Below are positions 18,259 through 26,142 of a stretch of DNA of 64,000 bases, in pieces. The DNA lies in NCBI GenBank assembly GCA_964619125.1, contig CAZUCA010000010.1:1-64000 (forward strand), read 5' to 3'. The notes beneath the pieces were generated by a model. The model worked only from the letters and a program-made list of their open reading frames with translations, had not been told where the DNA came from and did not search any database. Source of the stretch: Owenweeksia sp964619125 (lineage in GTDB: Bacteria > Bacteroidota > Bacteroidia > Flavobacteriales > Schleiferiaceae). Position numbers and translations under genes: made by a program. Every line of letters starts with the position of its first letter. The stretch's first letter is position 1.

Positions 18259-18672
18259 TCAATGTGGTAGCTTATGGCGTATCAAACCGTAAACAAAGGT
18301 TCCTAAAACGGCGCTGGCCAGTACGACCAGAAATACGCTGAAGCCATTGCCGATTAAAGTATAGATTGGTCCGGGACAGGCACCGGTAAAGGCCCAACCC
18401 AGGCCGAAGATGCTCCCTCCCAGCAAGTATCGTATCCAACTCATTTCCTTGGCGGACATGGTCATGGGTTCACCTTTCATTGAACGAAAACGGTAGCGTT
18501 TTGACAATTGCAGCAGTATTGCCCCGACCAGGATGGCCGAACCGATGATGCCATACATGTGAAAGCTGTCAAAGCGGAACATCTCCTGAATGCGAAACCA
18601 GGAAATGATCTGCGCCTGGGTGATGATAATGCCAAACAATATACCGGCAAATAAAAACTTCAAATACTTCAT
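18259..18672 (-). CDS. DUF6691 / YeeE-half membrane protein
   Basis: I start at ATG 18672 (137 residues), 8 bases after the stop of the YeeE gene; an earlier in-frame start (18,708) would overlap that gene. There are four hydrophobic helices. The motif LGGSIFGLGWAFTGACPGP contains the conserved Cys of YeeE/YedE half-proteins. In this family pairs of half-length proteins appear to form one thiosulfate or sulfur-species permease. Transport of a sulfur compound is inferred from the family and neighbours. Confidence 0.75.
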   Translation of the reverse strand: MKYLKFLFAGILFGIIITQAQIISWFRIQEMFRFDSFHMYGIIGSAILVGAILLQLSKRYRFRSMKGEPMTMSAKEMSWIRYLLGGSIFGLGWAFTGACPGPIYTLIGNGFSVFLVVLASAVLGTFVYGLIRHKLPH

Positions 18673-18680
18673 TCGATAAC

Positions 18681-19256
18681 CTAATTTAAAAGCATCGGTA
18701 ATACCCAATGGCTAGCGATAATCCCTCCTGTAAAAAACCCAATCACCGCCAGCAGCGAAGGCAACTGCAGGTTACTCAGCCCGGAAATGGCATGTCCTGA
18801 GGTGCAACCGCCGGCGTAGCGGGCACCAAAGCCCACCAAAAACCCACCGATCACCATCAGGGTAAAACCGGCTGGTGTAAGGAGTCCTTGCCAACTGAAG
18901 ATAGATGGGGGCAACAGGTTGTGGCCGGGTGCATCAATACCCATGGCCTTGAGTTCACTAAGGGTGTCATCATCAATATTCAGGGGCTCGTGATGGCCCA
19001 ACCAATTGGCGGCGATAATGCCACCAATTAATGTTCCCAGCACAAAAACCATATTCCAGCCCTGCCTGCGCCAGTTAAAATCAAAAAATGAACTACAACG
19101 GCCAGCACCTCCTATGGCACAGGTAATCCGCAAGGTTGACGATACCCCAAAGGATTCACCGAACCACAAAACCAATAAAAGCACCAGGGCTATGGCTGGT
19201 CCTGCAAGGTACCATGGCCAGGGTTGACTAAGAACTTCCAACATTTGCTCCACCAT
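18681..19256 (-). CDS. YeeE/YedE-family sulfur transporter subunit
   Basis: From the ATG at 19256 (191 residues; a TTG at 19268 is the alternative) the protein has five or so membrane helices. It has the signature FGARYAGGCTSGHAISGLSN, the Cys-containing motif that passes thiosulfate in characterised YeeE. TCAIGGAGRCSSFF near residue 50 is a second conserved Cys block. It is followed 8 bases later by the DUF6691 partner. The 246-base gap upstream holds a Crp/Fnr-type operator, so the pair has its own promoter and a leader of nearly 190 bases. Confidence 0.8.
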   Translation of the reverse strand: MVEQMLEVLSQPWPWYLAGPAIALVLLLVLWFGESFGVSSTLRITCAIGGAGRCSSFFDFNWRRQGWNMVFVLGTLIGGIIAANWLGHHEPLNIDDDTLSELKAMGIDAPGHNLLPPSIFSWQGLLTPAGFTLMVIGGFLVGFGARYAGGCTSGHAISGLSNLQLPSLLAVIGFFTGGIIASHWVLPMLLN

Positions 19257-19476
19257 CCTTTTTCTCAATTCTTAATACCTGCACAATCAGCCTGCTCTCC
19301 GTCAGTGCTTTATTGCAGCCTTGGCCGGCAGCAACAGAGTTCCCGGGCGCTGATTGTTTCAACCGCTCCTATTAGGAATAAACCGAAATTATCCTGCTTC
19401 GGCAGCGGGAAGAAATTGTTGCCCCCAAGGCTATTTTCTTGCGGCGGCAAAAGTGAGAAAGGAAAAAGGGAATGCT

Positions 19477-19492
19477 CGTAACCAATGTTACG
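19477..19492 (-). promoter_or_regulatory. Crp/Fnr-type operator of the YeeE promoter
   Basis: CGTAACCAATGTTACG is a perfect 6-4-6 inverted repeat with the same half-sites as at the TauE promoter. Its centre (19,484.5) lies 29.5 bp upstream of the first base of CACTTTTG (minus strand, 19,455 to 19,448), which keeps the ACTTTTG part of the TauE -7-like element. Confidence 0.65.
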
Positions 19493-19502
19493 GAGAAATT
19501 AG

Positions 19503-20150
19503 TCAGTCGGTAAACTCAGACACCCGTATACAGTTGCGCTCACTGGTGATTTTGTTTTGCTGCTCCAGTTTTTTCATCAGGCGGCTGATGACCACCCGGG
19601 AAGTATTGAGCTCACTGGCTATTTGCTGATGAGTGGTTTTTAAACGAGCTGAGCCGGTAATCATCGCCTTATCCTTAAGGTAAGTGTAGAGGCGGCCTTC
19701 GAGATTCTTAAAGGCGAGGTTATCTATGGCCTCCAGCATTTCATTCATGCGTTCGTGGTAAGAGTTGAAGATAAAACGACGCCAGCTGGGAAAGCGCACA
19801 ATCCATTCTTCCATGCGCTCTATGGGTACCAGGATGGCTTCGGACTCGGCCTCGGCAATAACCCTGATTTTACTTTTAGAGTGATTGAGGCAGCACTGCA
19901 GTGTCATCGCACAGGTATCTCCCATTTCGAGGTAGTATAACAGCAATTCATTACCGTTTTCATCCTCGGTAATCACTTTGAGGGAGCCGCTGAGCACAAT
20001 GGGAAAATGAGTGATACTCTGCCCCACGTCGATGAGTTCTTCCCCCAGTTCAAAATGACGCTGACTTCCCTGCTTAATAATCTCATCAATCAAATCCTCT
20101 TCAAAGAGGTGTTGTAGTTGCTCGTGGATTGCCGATTCGCCCATAATCAT
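19503..20150 (-). CDS. Crp/Fnr-family regulator of the sulfur cluster
   Basis: The 215-residue protein has a cyclic-nucleotide-binding-like beta roll (about residues 25-130) with a Cys cluster CAMTLQCCL, a long dimer helix and a C-terminal winged helix. The recognition helix reads NTSRVVISRLMKKL. Compared with FNR (VETISRLL), the Glu that contacts the G of TGA is Val here, while Ser and Arg are kept. This agrees with the nearby operators having TAAC instead of TGAT. The Cys residues may sense a sulfur species. It is upstream of YeeE, DUF6691 and TauE on the same strand. Confidence 0.85.
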   Translation of the reverse strand: MIMGESAIHEQLQHLFEEDLIDEIIKQGSQRHFELGEELIDVGQSITHFPIVLSGSLKVITEDENGNELLLYYLEMGDTCAMTLQCCLNHSKSKIRVIAEAESEAILVPIERMEEWIVRFPSWRRFIFNSYHERMNEMLEAIDNLAFKNLEGRLYTYLKDKAMITGSARLKTTHQQIASELNTSRVVISRLMKKLEQQNKITSERNCIRVSEFTD

Positions 20151-20163
20151 TTAGAATATTCAG

Positions 20164-20171
20164 CAAAGATA
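20164..20171 (-). promoter_or_regulatory. -7 element of the sulfur Crp/Fnr gene
   Basis: TATCTTTG (minus strand) matches TAnnTTTG exactly, 13 bases before the start codon. No clear -33 TTTG or palindromic operator accompanies it. Confidence 0.4.
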
Positions 20172-20365
20172 ACCTGCCTGCCCTGAAAATTGGCTTGTAA
20201 AAATTGCCGATGTCCGCAACCTTAAATAGCTTTGATGACAAGGGTATGTAGCGCCCCGTGACAGGGGGGCGTCAGTTAGCCCACACAGCCAGCGAGGTAG
20301 GGGTCGTCCATTTGATCTCAGCCAGCTGGTCAAAGCCCGGCTGACAGTTTATTTTGGAAATTAAA

Positions 20366-20438
20366 CGGGATGTAGCGCAGTTGGTAGCGTACCACGTTCG
20401 GGACGTGGGGGTCGCTGGTTCGAATCCAGTCATCCCGA
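20366..20438 (+). tRNA. tRNA-Pro (anticodon CGG)
   Basis: A 73-base cloverleaf can be drawn by hand. The acceptor stem is CGGGATG with CATCCCG and the D stem is GCGC/GCGT. The anticodon stem CCACG/CGTGG has loop TTCGGGA (anticodon CGG, G37). The T stem is GCTGG/CCAGT with loop TTCGAAT. The discriminator is A. CCA is not encoded (ACA follows). The C1:G72 pair is usual for bacterial tRNA-Pro. Confidence 0.95.
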
Positions 20439-20481
20439 CAAGCAAATTTGATGTTGTGATGACCTTAGCTATTTTAACCGG

Positions 20482-20754
20482 ATGAGCTATGTCGCATTTA
20501 TTCTTGAGAGCATTAAACAGGACAGATTCTATTTAGGTCAAACCCTCAACTTCGTAAACCGCATTAAAGGTCACAATAATGGCTGGGGAAAATCCCCCGC
20601 CCCCTTTATTCCATCGGGGGGGGGTTGCCTAAAAATCGAAAAAGGTAACCGCAGTGAAGCCATCATCCTGGAACCTAAGCTAAAAAAACTGACCCGATCG
20701 CGCCTCCGGAACTTCATTCAAAAGTACGCTGGCCAGGACGAGTCCGGCAGTTAG
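20482..20754 (+). CDS. Divergent GIY-YIG nuclease-like protein, possibly decayed
   Basis: The 90-residue frame follows the small GIY-YIG proteins of Bacteroidota: MSYVAFILESIKQDRFYLGQT (YLG for YIG), RIKGHN with the Arg/His pair, and SEAIILEPKLKKLTRSR for the 'SEAxxxExxxKxxxR' helix with the catalytic Glu. The middle (PFIPSGGGCLKIEKGN), which should read like 'KPWKLVY', is scrambled around a run of G bases, suggesting frameshift damage. These genes commonly sit right after tRNA genes in this phylum. It may be inactive. Confidence 0.5.
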   Translation: MSYVAFILESIKQDRFYLGQTLNFVNRIKGHNNGWGKSPAPFIPSGGGCLKIEKGNRSEAIILEPKLKKLTRSRLRNFIQKYAGQDESGS

Positions 20755-20781
20755 CCGGTCTGGCGGTGGTGCTGACATCGC

Positions 20782-20829
20782 TGGGGGATCGTCAGTATTC
20801 GATTCAAGCCTGCCCCGTTTTACGGGGTG
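20782..20829 (+). repeat. Degenerate copy of the tRNA-Pro 3' half
   Basis: TGGGGGATCGTCAGTATTCG and the following ATTCAAGCC resemble the anticodon-arm exit, variable loop and T arm of the tRNA (TGGGGGTCGCTGGTTCGAAT, CCAG) with small insertions. A CCCCGT-TTT-ACGGGG hairpin follows. It lies just beyond the GIY-YIG frame, so the frame is bracketed by the tRNA end and this partial copy, as would happen after integration at a tRNA 3' end. Confidence 0.3.
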
Positions 20830-20930
20830 ATCCCCACTACAGCCTTCGGGAGACATTGGGGTTAAGGCCGGCTTTTAACGCTGATCCTGGCAGGAGATAC
20901 TATCACTGCAGGCCTATGTTCCTACGTTAT

Positions 20931-21311
20931 TTAGCGGGGCGGAGCTACGCCGGCCTTATCGAAAATTGCTATCAGATCAGGGTGGATGGGCATCGGTCGC
21001 AGTGGCGGCACATTGGCCCCCCCGGTATTACCGGCTGGTATTTTTCCTACAAAGGACTTGACCCCACCGACCAGTAAGCGGGGTATCTGCCCCAAAACTT
21101 CCCGGGTGCTCTTTATGCGGATGCCATACAGAAGCATTTTCCAATGCACAAAGCTATGAGCGAGCGGATATGCCTGGCCGATAATATGGGCGCGCTCAAG
21201 ATGATACCAGGCTTCGTATAACTTCCCAGTAGCAAGTAAGCTGGTGTAGGCTGTTAATTCTGCCCGGTAATAGGGCCGTAAGGCTTCCGGCATGATGGTA
21301 TTAAAATGCAT
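20931..21311 (-). CDS. DUF3703 family protein
   Basis: The ATG at 21311 gives 126 residues (21293 is an alternative ATG giving MPEALRPYY). The family signature is clear: RPYYRAELTAY, YHLERAHIIGQAYPLAHSFVHWKMLLYG, REVLGQIPRLLVGGVKS and PAGNTGGANVPPLRPMPI. DUF3703 proteins are soluble, about 110-130 residues, and are often found near heavy-metal resistance genes; the function is unknown. No such genes are next to it here. Confidence 0.75.
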   Translation of the reverse strand: MHFNTIMPEALRPYYRAELTAYTSLLATGKLYEAWYHLERAHIIGQAYPLAHSFVHWKMLLYGIRIKSTREVLGQIPRLLVGGVKSFVGKIPAGNTGGANVPPLRPMPIHPDLIAIFDKAGVAPPR

Positions 21312-21930
21312 AAGTGAAAATTGGTGGCTAAAATTAAACAAGAATGGTGAGCAACGGCCCTTGTCAGGTGGATCCTGGCTGGAGGTGCTCTGATAATTCC
21401 AGGCAGTTATACCATAAGAGCGCTTTTGGCTGGAAAATCAACTTGACGAATTGCCGCCGAGCGAACAGCCGCTAAGCGGTAAGTTTTTGAACAGCTGGAG
21501 GTTGATGGCGATAATAAAAGGACGATACTGTAGGGTATTTCATTCAATAAAATCCCTTGTCAGCGGTATCGGGCAGCCTCCGTGTCAATAAAAAATATTT
21601 TTTTTTTGTGATTACAACACCATATAATCACTACTCTACCAACTTATATAACAGTGAGTTGACTTAAGCCCCTGCCGTAATTAGGTCAATTTTCAAATTG
21701 ACTCTTTTTTGAGGAATTTACATTTCCGTCAACGTATTAAATTAATTAATTAGTAATCAATTACTTACTGAAACAATTAATCATTGCTTTCAGGCAGTCC
21801 ATCAGCCTTTGTTTCGACAACACGCACGATTTCTTCGATAAGTGGATTTTCACAACCTGCTGACTATGAGTGTTTTGTTTTAGGTTTGAGTCACTCGAAA
21901 GTAAATACCATTTAACCAATTTTAACTGTT
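21312..21930. other. AT-rich intergenic region before the fibre operon
   Basis: About 600 bases without a supported gene. The first part is mixed sequence. From about 21,580 the composition turns strongly AT-rich, as in a regulated promoter region. A candidate -7 element lies at 21,881. Confidence 0.5.
21881..21888 (+). promoter_or_regulatory. Candidate -7 element of the fibre operon
   Basis: TAGGTTTG matches TAnnTTTG and lies 42 bases before the ATG of the first fibre-subunit gene. No TTTG box is found at the expected -33 distance, which would fit a promoter that needs an activator. Confidence 0.35.
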
Positions 21931-22497
21931 ATGAAACGCACAACAAAATTTCTACTCCTATTAGGACTGGCTCTATGCAGCACTAGTGCCTTTAGCCAGG
22001 ATGATATCGATCACGATCATGATATTGTCATTACCGTACCACCCATTGCCCTGGTGGACGTAGAAGGAGCCTCCTCCATTACCCTTGAGCCCGCCACTAT
22101 TACCGAAGCGGGGGAAGCCCTCGATTTCACCAGCATTTCCAATGATACCCTGTGGCTCAACTACTCTTCTATTATTGAAACAGGCGTTGACAACACCCGT
22201 GATATTTATGTGAAATACACCGGAACCCTGCCTGGCGGTACCAGCATCGATTTAACCGCGGCTGCCCATTCCGGAAGTGGCGGAGGTGATCTACCTGTAG
22301 GTGCCAGCTCCACTCTCACCCTTACTAACTCTGATCAGACCCTGTTTAGTGGTATTGGTAGTGCCTATACCGGTGATGGTTACAACAATGGCCACCAGCT
22401 TACCTATGAGTTGAATTCAACTCCTGCTAATTACGGTGATCTGGATGCGGCTAGCTCAACCACCATTACCGTTACTTTCACCATCTCTGATAACTAA
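21931..22497 (+). CDS. Secreted fibre-subunit-like protein (candidate major subunit)
   Basis: The 188-residue protein has a signal peptide (MKRTTKFLLLLGLALCSTSAFSQ) and an all-beta mature part. It begins DIVITVPPIALVDVEGASSI and ends TTITVTFTISDN. It is a paralog of the 207-residue protein at 32,439. Both have 'IALxDxEGA', 'TEAGxxL', 'WLNYS', 'GSxYTGxGxxNGHQLTYEL' and a final 'TITxxxTIxDN' strand. There is no T9SS or lipid anchor. With a chaperone-like and an usher-like gene directly downstream, it looks like a polymerising pilin-type subunit. The N-terminal alternating strand is suggestive of a donor strand. A stable hairpin follows the gene. Function is inferred from context. Confidence 0.55.
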   Translation: MKRTTKFLLLLGLALCSTSAFSQDDIDHDHDIVITVPPIALVDVEGASSITLEPATITEAGEALDFTSISNDTLWLNYSSIIETGVDNTRDIYVKYTGTLPGGTSIDLTAAAHSGSGGGDLPVGASSTLTLTNSDQTLFSGIGSAYTGDGYNNGHQLTYELNSTPANYGDLDAASSTTITVTFTISDN

Positions 22498-22564
22498 AAA
22501 TTGCCTTCCCAGGGAAGTGCATGACAGCCATTTGAAACCTAAGCCAACCTAACCACTAAGCTGT

Positions 22565-22590
22565 CAGGAAAGCGCTTCGGCGTTTTCCTG
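22565..22590 (+). terminator. Hairpin with TTCG loop after the first fibre gene
   Basis: CAGGAAAGCGC pairs with GCGTTTTCCTG (11 bp, one G-U) around a stable TTCG tetraloop. It is followed by a weak T-rich stretch (ATTCTTTGTTTTC). It lies inside the operon, between subunit and chaperone genes. A partial terminator or mRNA-stabilising end that raises subunit over chaperone/usher output is likely. Confidence 0.55.
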
Positions 22591-22628
22591 ATTCTTTGTT
22601 TTCAACCTAATTTACTCCAATCCACCTG

Positions 22629-23426
22629 ATGAAACCAATCCTATTAACCGCCGTGGCCGTGTTATTGGCCTTTGGCAGCCTGAGAGCTTCCGTAATCATT
22701 ACCAACGGCCTTACTCATCGTCATGAACTACGAGGAAGCGCCAATGAGCAGGGCCAGATCCTGATCAAAAATGTAGGTACAACCCCCGAGCGCATCGTCA
22801 TTTACCTCAAGGATCTGCTGGTAGACTGTGAAAACGAGGACCTCAATATAGCCCCCCCCGGTACCTTGCCCCGTTCCAACTATTCCTTTATCAGACTGGG
22901 TGCAAGGGAGCGCCTGCTGGCACCGGGCGAAGAGTTTCCGCTGCGTTATGACATTAGCCCTTCTCCTGACAAAAAATTCATCGGCAGCTACTGGAGCCTT
23001 ATGATGGTGGAAGTACAAAGCCCCATTGACACTAACCGGCTGGATAAAGGAGTAAAAGTTAGCTCCAACATCCGTTATGCGATCCAGATTATCACTGACT
23101 TCAGCTCAGATGAAGAGGTGGAGATAAACTTTGACGATGTAGCCTTCAATGGCAATGAGGAGGAAAAAGTATTGGATGTTAAGCTGAGCAATCAATCCAT
23201 CAAACTGGTTTTACCGCGCTTAAAACTGGAGATCTATGACGACAAGGGAGATCTGATCTTTGAAGAGAAGTCTGCCATAAAAAAACTGTATCCCGGTCAA
23301 TGCCGCCGTTTTCAGGTGCCGGTAAACGACCTACCGCCAGGACAATTTCAGGCAGTGCTGGTGGCTGATTGTGGTGAGTCTGATTTATTCGGCATGACCA
23401 TAAACCTGGCAGTGGATGAAGAATAA
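22629..23426 (+). CDS. Periplasmic chaperone-like protein (Ig-fold, pilus-chaperone type)
   Basis: The 265-residue protein has a signal peptide (to about LRAS, residue 20) and two predicted Ig-like domains. The first contains an ARERLLAPGEEFPLRYDISPS and GSYWSLMMVEV region. This resembles the 'L.PG....i' and 'G.y.s.l.v' blocks of chaperone-like Ig domains. The second (about 165-260) has 'LKLEIYDDKGDLIFEEK' and 'LYPGQCRRFQVPVNDLPPGQF'. Length and position fit PapD/CfaA-type chaperones (about 230-240 residues), but the exact PapD signature is not present. The gene overlaps the usher-like gene by 11 bases. Homology to alternative (CS1-type) chaperones is a hypothesis. Confidence 0.5.
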   Translation: MKPILLTAVAVLLAFGSLRASVIITNGLTHRHELRGSANEQGQILIKNVGTTPERIVIYLKDLLVDCENEDLNIAPPGTLPRSNYSFIRLGARERLLAPGEEFPLRYDISPSPDKKFIGSYWSLMMVEVQSPIDTNRLDKGVKVSSNIRYAIQIITDFSSDEEVEINFDDVAFNGNEEEKVLDVKLSNQSIKLVLPRLKLEIYDDKGDLIFEEKSAIKKLYPGQCRRFQVPVNDLPPGQFQAVLVADCGESDLFGMTINLAVDEE

Positions 23427-26139
23427 AGTCATTTACATATGGCTTTTAATAACCACCATACTCCCGTTCAATTTTTTTGCTAACACTCCTTATTCCGACC
23501 GGGATGATCTGGTTTCTGCCGTGCGCGCCCCGAAATCGGTGGTTCCCGGGCAGTTTGAGACTTTTATTCTCGAGCTGAAAAATGACTATGCCCACCCTCT
23601 CAGGCTGGATGTGGAAGTAGAAAAACCTTCCAGTTGGCATTTTCTCTCCCCGCTAAAGATCATTGAACTGGAGCCCGGACAAAGCAAACAGGTGATTTTT
23701 CTGCTTGAAATTGACCGCTCCTGTGAAATCGGTAAAAAGCAAGTGCTTTTCCGATTTACCGACCAGCAGTATCAGGTACAGTTGCAGGAAATGATATTAA
23801 CCGAAGTGGAAAATGTGCACCTGATCAAGGTCAACACTTTACAAAAACCCAAAAACATCAGTAGCGGACAGCGCTACAAAGTTGATTTTGAAATTCACAA
23901 TCTCGGCAATTGTGAAGAAGAGGTGTCAGTGAGTTCCATAAAAGGGATTCTCAACCCCCAAACTCTAATAATCCCTCCTAACTCGCGACGCTTTATCAGT
24001 GTGGAGCAGGTGGTACCCAAAAATCTCAGCCACGCCGGATACATCAGTTCAGATCTCAACCTGAGGGTAAGTTATCAGGAGGAACCCATTCGTGAAATAG
24101 CCTCGGTGAAAGCCTTTCCCAAAGCTACCCAACGCACCGATCCATATCACCGCTTTCCCCTGCAGGCCAGCCTCATTTATTTTGGGGCTCGTAATAATGC
24201 GCCCTATGAAAGCAGCCTCCAGTTCGAATTAATCGGCGATGGCCATATCGATCGCAATAAACGCCATCACCTGAATTTCATCGTGCGCGCCCCCAACCGC
24301 TTTGCCATTGCCCGGGTTGGTAATTACGACCGCTACTCGGCAGAATACAACTGGCAGCGTAGCCGTACCGCCAGCACCAGTATCCGCGTGGGCGATTTTG
24401 CCTATAACCTTACCGAAGTAACCGAAATGTACCGCTGGGCCCGGGGTATGGAACTTAAATTCAACGATGAGAAATACGAAGTGGGTGGCTTTATAAACAA
24501 ACCCCGTTTTATTGCCGACGTAGACTACCAGTATGCCGCCTGGGGGCGCTACCATATTAACTCCCAATGGTTTGGGCAGGCCAGCTTAATGCAGAAGCAC
24601 TATGGTGGTGACAGCGGCGTAGCTACTCTCAGTGGTTTGCAAACCGGCCTTGAACTCGATAAACACCGTTTTACCGGTGAAATCTCTACCGGTACTCTCG
24701 ATGGCAAGACCAGCATTGCGGGCCAGCTCACTGCCCAGGGCCAGTTTGAAAGTTTTCAATACAATACCCGTAACCTGTACTCGGGGCCGGATTACCCCGG
24801 CTTTTATACCAACTCGTATTTTTCGAGTACCACCTTGCAGTATCGCAAACGCCGCTGGGGGCTCAATGCCAACCTATATTACAACGCCAGCAATCCCGTT
24901 CAGGATACCATACAGGCTACTGCCCCTTATTCCCGCAATTACAACGCCGGAGTAAGCTATTTCCCCACCAGCAATCTGCAGATGCGGGCTGACTACCTAT
25001 ACCGCTTCCGCGAGGATCGCATGCCGACGAAAAAGTTTATGTATCTCGAAAATGGTGTACGCTTCCGCACCACTTTTCGAAATCAACAGTGGTTAGCCCA
25101 GATAAACGGTGAAGCCGCTCAAACCGAAAACCTCCTTATAGCCAGTGATGACAATACCGGATCAACCTACAACCTGAGTCTCCAGGCGGAGAAAAACCTC
25201 CTGAAAGATTTCAGGCTCGGAGTAAGAGGGCAATATCTCAATACTAACCGCTATGATGTTGACCAACGATCATACCTGTTATACGGGGGCAGTATTAGTT
25301 ATCAGCCTTCAAAGCATTTCGGTATGCGGGCCTCGTACCAAAACAACTATCTCATTGAAGAGTACTACCGTGACCGGAGCCTCATCGATGTTGGCCTTAA
25401 TGCCCGTTACGCAGGTCATCAATTCCGCATTTCCACTTCACATGCCCTGGTACGTCGCAGCGAAAGTCGCACTGATTTTTATATAAACGCCCGTTATACC
25501 TACCACTTCAGCCCTCCAATCTCAAAGCGCGATGACCTTTATAGCTTGCAGGGGCAAATCAGCAGCGCCGAACCTAAAGATGCAGCCGGCGTCATTCTGA
25601 CCATTAACGGGCAATCGGTTATTTCGGATGAATACGGATATTTTACCGTCCACAACTTACCGGTTGGCATTCACTATCTGCATATTGACTGGGGCAGTGT
25701 AGGGGTAGGTATGGTAACCAATGTGGAATCACCACTGGAGGTTGAAATCCTCCCCCGCCCTACCAACAAGGTCACCTTTGAATTAATGAGGGGAGGTAAC
25801 ATCAGCGGTAACATCAAATTCCTGATGGACGCAAGGGATCGTCGCGAAATGCCCAAAAACCCCCTGAAAGTAATTAAGATCAGCAATGGCCGCCAGGAAT
25901 ACCTAAGCTATACCGATGAGAATGGTGATTTCAGCTTCCTTAATATCCTCCCCGGTGAATGGACAGTGCGCGTAGTAAACCCCGATGATGGCAGTGGCTC
26001 CTGGCAATTGGAACAAAACAACCTTACAGTAAAACTGAATCCTGCCGAAGCGCAGTCCGTTCAGTTCGTATTAAAAAAGAGGACTCGTCAAATACGCTTC
26101 TCAGATAAGAGCCTTAACATCAAAATGAAAAAGCAATAA
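23416..26139 (+). CDS. Usher-like outer-membrane barrel protein
   Basis: The 907-residue protein has a signal peptide (to about FFANT). Two N-terminal Ig-like domains follow (residues about 30-240; VPGQFETFILELKND and ISSGQRYKVDFEIHNLG, NEW3-like). Then comes a long run of alternating amphipathic, Tyr/Arg-rich strands (about 250-700) that should form a large beta barrel, and then two C-terminal carboxypeptidase-regulatory-like Ig domains (TINGQSVISDEYGYFTVHNL; YTDENGDFSFLNILPG). This order, N-terminal domain, about 24-strand barrel and two C-terminal beta domains, is that of fimbrial ushers (PapC, CfaC; 800-870 residues). Sequence identity to them is not apparent by eye. It is coupled to the chaperone-like gene. 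Confidence 0.5.
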   Translation: MKNKVIYIWLLITTILPFNFFANTPYSDRDDLVSAVRAPKSVVPGQFETFILELKNDYAHPLRLDVEVEKPSSWHFLSPLKIIELEPGQSKQVIFLLEIDRSCEIGKKQVLFRFTDQQYQVQLQEMILTEVENVHLIKVNTLQKPKNISSGQRYKVDFEIHNLGNCEEEVSVSSIKGILNPQTLIIPPNSRRFISVEQVVPKNLSHAGYISSDLNLRVSYQEEPIREIASVKAFPKATQRTDPYHRFPLQASLIYFGARNNAPYESSLQFELIGDGHIDRNKRHHLNFIVRAPNRFAIARVGNYDRYSAEYNWQRSRTASTSIRVGDFAYNLTEVTEMYRWARGMELKFNDEKYEVGGFINKPRFIADVDYQYAAWGRYHINSQWFGQASLMQKHYGGDSGVATLSGLQTGLELDKHRFTGEISTGTLDGKTSIAGQLTAQGQFESFQYNTRNLYSGPDYPGFYTNSYFSSTTLQYRKRRWGLNANLYYNASNPVQDTIQATAPYSRNYNAGVSYFPTSNLQMRADYLYRFREDRMPTKKFMYLENGVRFRTTFRNQQWLAQINGEAAQTENLLIASDDNTGSTYNLSLQAEKNLLKDFRLGVRGQYLNTNRYDVDQRSYLLYGGSISYQPSKHFGMRASYQNNYLIEEYYRDRSLIDVGLNARYAGHQFRISTSHALVRRSESRTDFYINARYTYHFSPPISKRDDLYSLQGQISSAEPKDAAGVILTINGQSVISDEYGYFTVHNLPVGIHYLHIDWGSVGVGMVTNVESPLEVEILPRPTNKVTFELMRGGNISGNIKFLMDARDRREMPKNPLKVIKISNGRQEYLSYTDENGDFSFLNILPGEWTVRVVNPDDGSGSWQLEQNNLTVKLNPAEAQSVQFVLKKRTRQIRFSDKSLNIKMKKQ

Positions 26140-26142
26140 GCT

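Noticed and set aside
19257..19443. Minus-strand frame of about 45 codons in the YeeE leader beginning with TTG
   Set aside because: It has no ATG and no recognisable family; kept as possible remnant only.
20766..21077. Plus-strand frame of 103 codons after the GIY-YIG gene
   Set aside because: It overlaps the well-supported DUF3703 gene on the other strand and contains the degenerate tRNA-like segment.
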